This document shows positions 32,667 through 33,419 of a DNA stretch of 33,419 bases, piece by piece (the stretch's first letter is position 1; every line of letters begins with the position of its first letter). Source of the stretch: Rhodobacteraceae bacterium PARR1 (GTDB lineage Bacteria; Pseudomonadota; Alphaproteobacteria; Rhodobacterales; Rhodobacteraceae); assembly GCA_002256185.1 (NCBI GenBank), contig NKIT01000004.1:36835-70253 (forward strand), read 5' to 3'. The notes below the pieces were generated by a model. That model was not told the DNA's origin, made no database searches, and was given only the letters and a program-made list of their open reading frames with translations. The translations under genes were made by a program, and so were the position numbers.

Positions 32667-33119
32667 ATGACAGAGTTTGATCCTGAAACCCATGCCACGT
32701 CGGATGACCGGCCCGCGGACCTGCGCGCCGGGGCGTTTCAGGGTGTGCGCGAAGCCCGGCGCAATGAACTGGCCGAGGACTATGTCGAACTGATCGCCGA
32801 ATTGATCCACGATCAGGGCGAGGCGCGCCCGGTGGACATCGCCGCCCGGCTTGGCGTGAAGGTGCCGACCGTGAGCAAGACCCTCGACCGTCTCGCGCGC
32901 GAGGGGCTGATCACCCGCGCGAAGTATCGCTCAGTGTTTCTGACGGACACGGGCCGTGCGCTGGCGAAGGAATGTCGGCGGCGGCACGAGATCGTCTTGC
33001 GCTTTCTCATCAGCCTCGGCCTTGATCCGGAGACAGCGGAACGCGACGCCGAGGGCATCGAGCACCATGTCAGCGAACGGACGTTGGCCCTGTTTTCGGC
33101 TTTTGCTAACCGGTCCTGA
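32667..33119 (+). CDS. mntR: Mn-responsive DtxR-family regulator MntR
   Basis: 150 residues. The winged helix (about 40-100, IAARLGVKVPTVSKTLDRLAREGLITRAKYRSVFLTDTGRALA) is followed by the dimerisation/metal helices with HEIVLRFLISLGLDPETAERDAEGIEHHVSERTLALF, containing the conserved E..H..H pattern (GIEHHVS). No SH3-like C-terminal domain, as in other MntR. Represses mntH when manganese is sufficient. The extended N-terminus is like enterobacterial MntR. Confidence 0.94.
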   Translation: MTEFDPETHATSDDRPADLRAGAFQGVREARRNELAEDYVELIAELIHDQGEARPVDIAARLGVKVPTVSKTLDRLAREGLITRAKYRSVFLTDTGRALAKECRRRHEIVLRFLISLGLDPETAERDAEGIEHHVSERTLALFSAFANRS

Positions 33120-33125
33120 AGGCCG

Positions 33126-33419
33126 TCAGCTATTCTCGACTGCGAACCGCACATCGGCGATCAGGCTGTCGGCGTTGAAATTCTCCAGCCGCTTGCCATT
33201 GAGGAAGAAGGTTGGCGTCTGGCGGATAGCCAAGGCTTCCACGTCGGCCGCATCCTGATTCAGAATGCCCGTGATCCCCGGGAAGAACTGGTCCGTCTCG
33301 GCCTTTTTAAGATCGAGGCCCGCAGCCCCGGCAATCTCCCAGGCAACATCCATCTCGGGCGAGCCATGAACGGCCCAGCCAGGCTGCTGCTCCAGAAGCG
33401 CGTCCAGCACCGGCTCGAA
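33126..33419 (-). CDS. DsbA-family protein, C-terminal part, cut by window edge
   Basis: About 97 C-terminal residues are visible; the N-terminus lies beyond 33419. The frame is open from the edge (FEPVLDALLEQQPGWA). The thioredoxin-fold C-terminal half has RQTPTFFLNGKRLENF, with T-P as the cis-Pro loop of DsbA-like proteins of the Thioredoxin_4 group. The active-site CxxC would be outside the window. It differs clearly from the two other DsbA copies. It converges with mntR, 6 bp between stops. Confidence 0.8.
   Translation of the reverse strand, partial: FEPVLDALLEQQPGWAVHGSPEMDVAWEIAGAAGLDLKKAETDQFFPGITGILNQDAADVEALAIRQTPTFFLNGKRLENFNADSLIADVRFAVENS

Noticed and set aside
1-33419. CRISPR arrays, tRNA, rRNA genes, plasmid replication or partition genes
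   Set aside because: None seen on either strand by reading; no regularly spaced repeats were noticed.

Overview
The window looks like a high-GC alphaproteobacterium, probably Rhodobacterales (Paracoccus/Roseobacter-like). This rests on the protein styles: HupE with a transmembrane anchor partner, an OmpR-type regulator with a long PKPFNPREL stretch, and SCO1/PrrC proteins. No rRNA, tRNA, replication gene or CRISPR array was seen, so chromosome and plasmid cannot be told apart. Multiple paralogues, an insertion sequence and mixed metal modules suggest an accessory metal-resistance island.

Layout. (1) 1-5844: the C-terminal part of a PBP2-like transpeptidase, translationally overlapped with a small cytochrome c. 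Then comes a DsbA-like gene whose signal peptide is split by an IS66-family element at 2102-4495, with an exact 8-bp target duplication, followed by an ABC-binding-protein-like secreted protein. (2) 5918-7096, minus strand: a DUF411 protein and a lipoprotein. (3) 7284-17284, plus strand: a copper block with a small secreted protein, a Tat-exported multicopper oxidase, a TlpA-like thioredoxin, a two-component system, a YtkA-like/CusB fusion adaptor, a CusA/CzcA-type RND pump and a small periplasmic protein. (4) 17513-21157: a nickel/cobalt-like block with a transmembrane anchor, HupE, a His-rich protein, a CsoR/RcnR-family repressor and an MFS exporter. (5) 21325-31217: an envelope and copper-delivery block. 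It holds three L,D-transpeptidases, a second DsbA, a second DUF411, an M23 peptidase, two SCO proteins around a PCuAC chaperone, Lnt with a small membrane protein, and CcdA. (6) 31221-33419: MntH and MntR (manganese), and the C-terminus of another DsbA-family protein.

How it fits together. Copper appears to be oxidised (multicopper oxidase), pumped out (RND), bound (DUF411, PCuAC) and delivered (SCO). The unusual part is that the cluster also carries extra copies of envelope-building enzymes: PBP2, Lnt, L,D-transpeptidases, an M23 endopeptidase and thiol redox proteins. Several of these use a catalytic cysteine, which copper is expected to poison. Four MerR-type promoters (-35 and -10 with a 19-bp spacer around a CTCTAG-centred dyad) sit before dsbA copy 1, dsbA copy 2, lnt and the SCO operon. 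This suggests one metal-responsive regulon linking disulfide chemistry, lipoprotein acylation and copper delivery. No MerR-family gene is present in the window.
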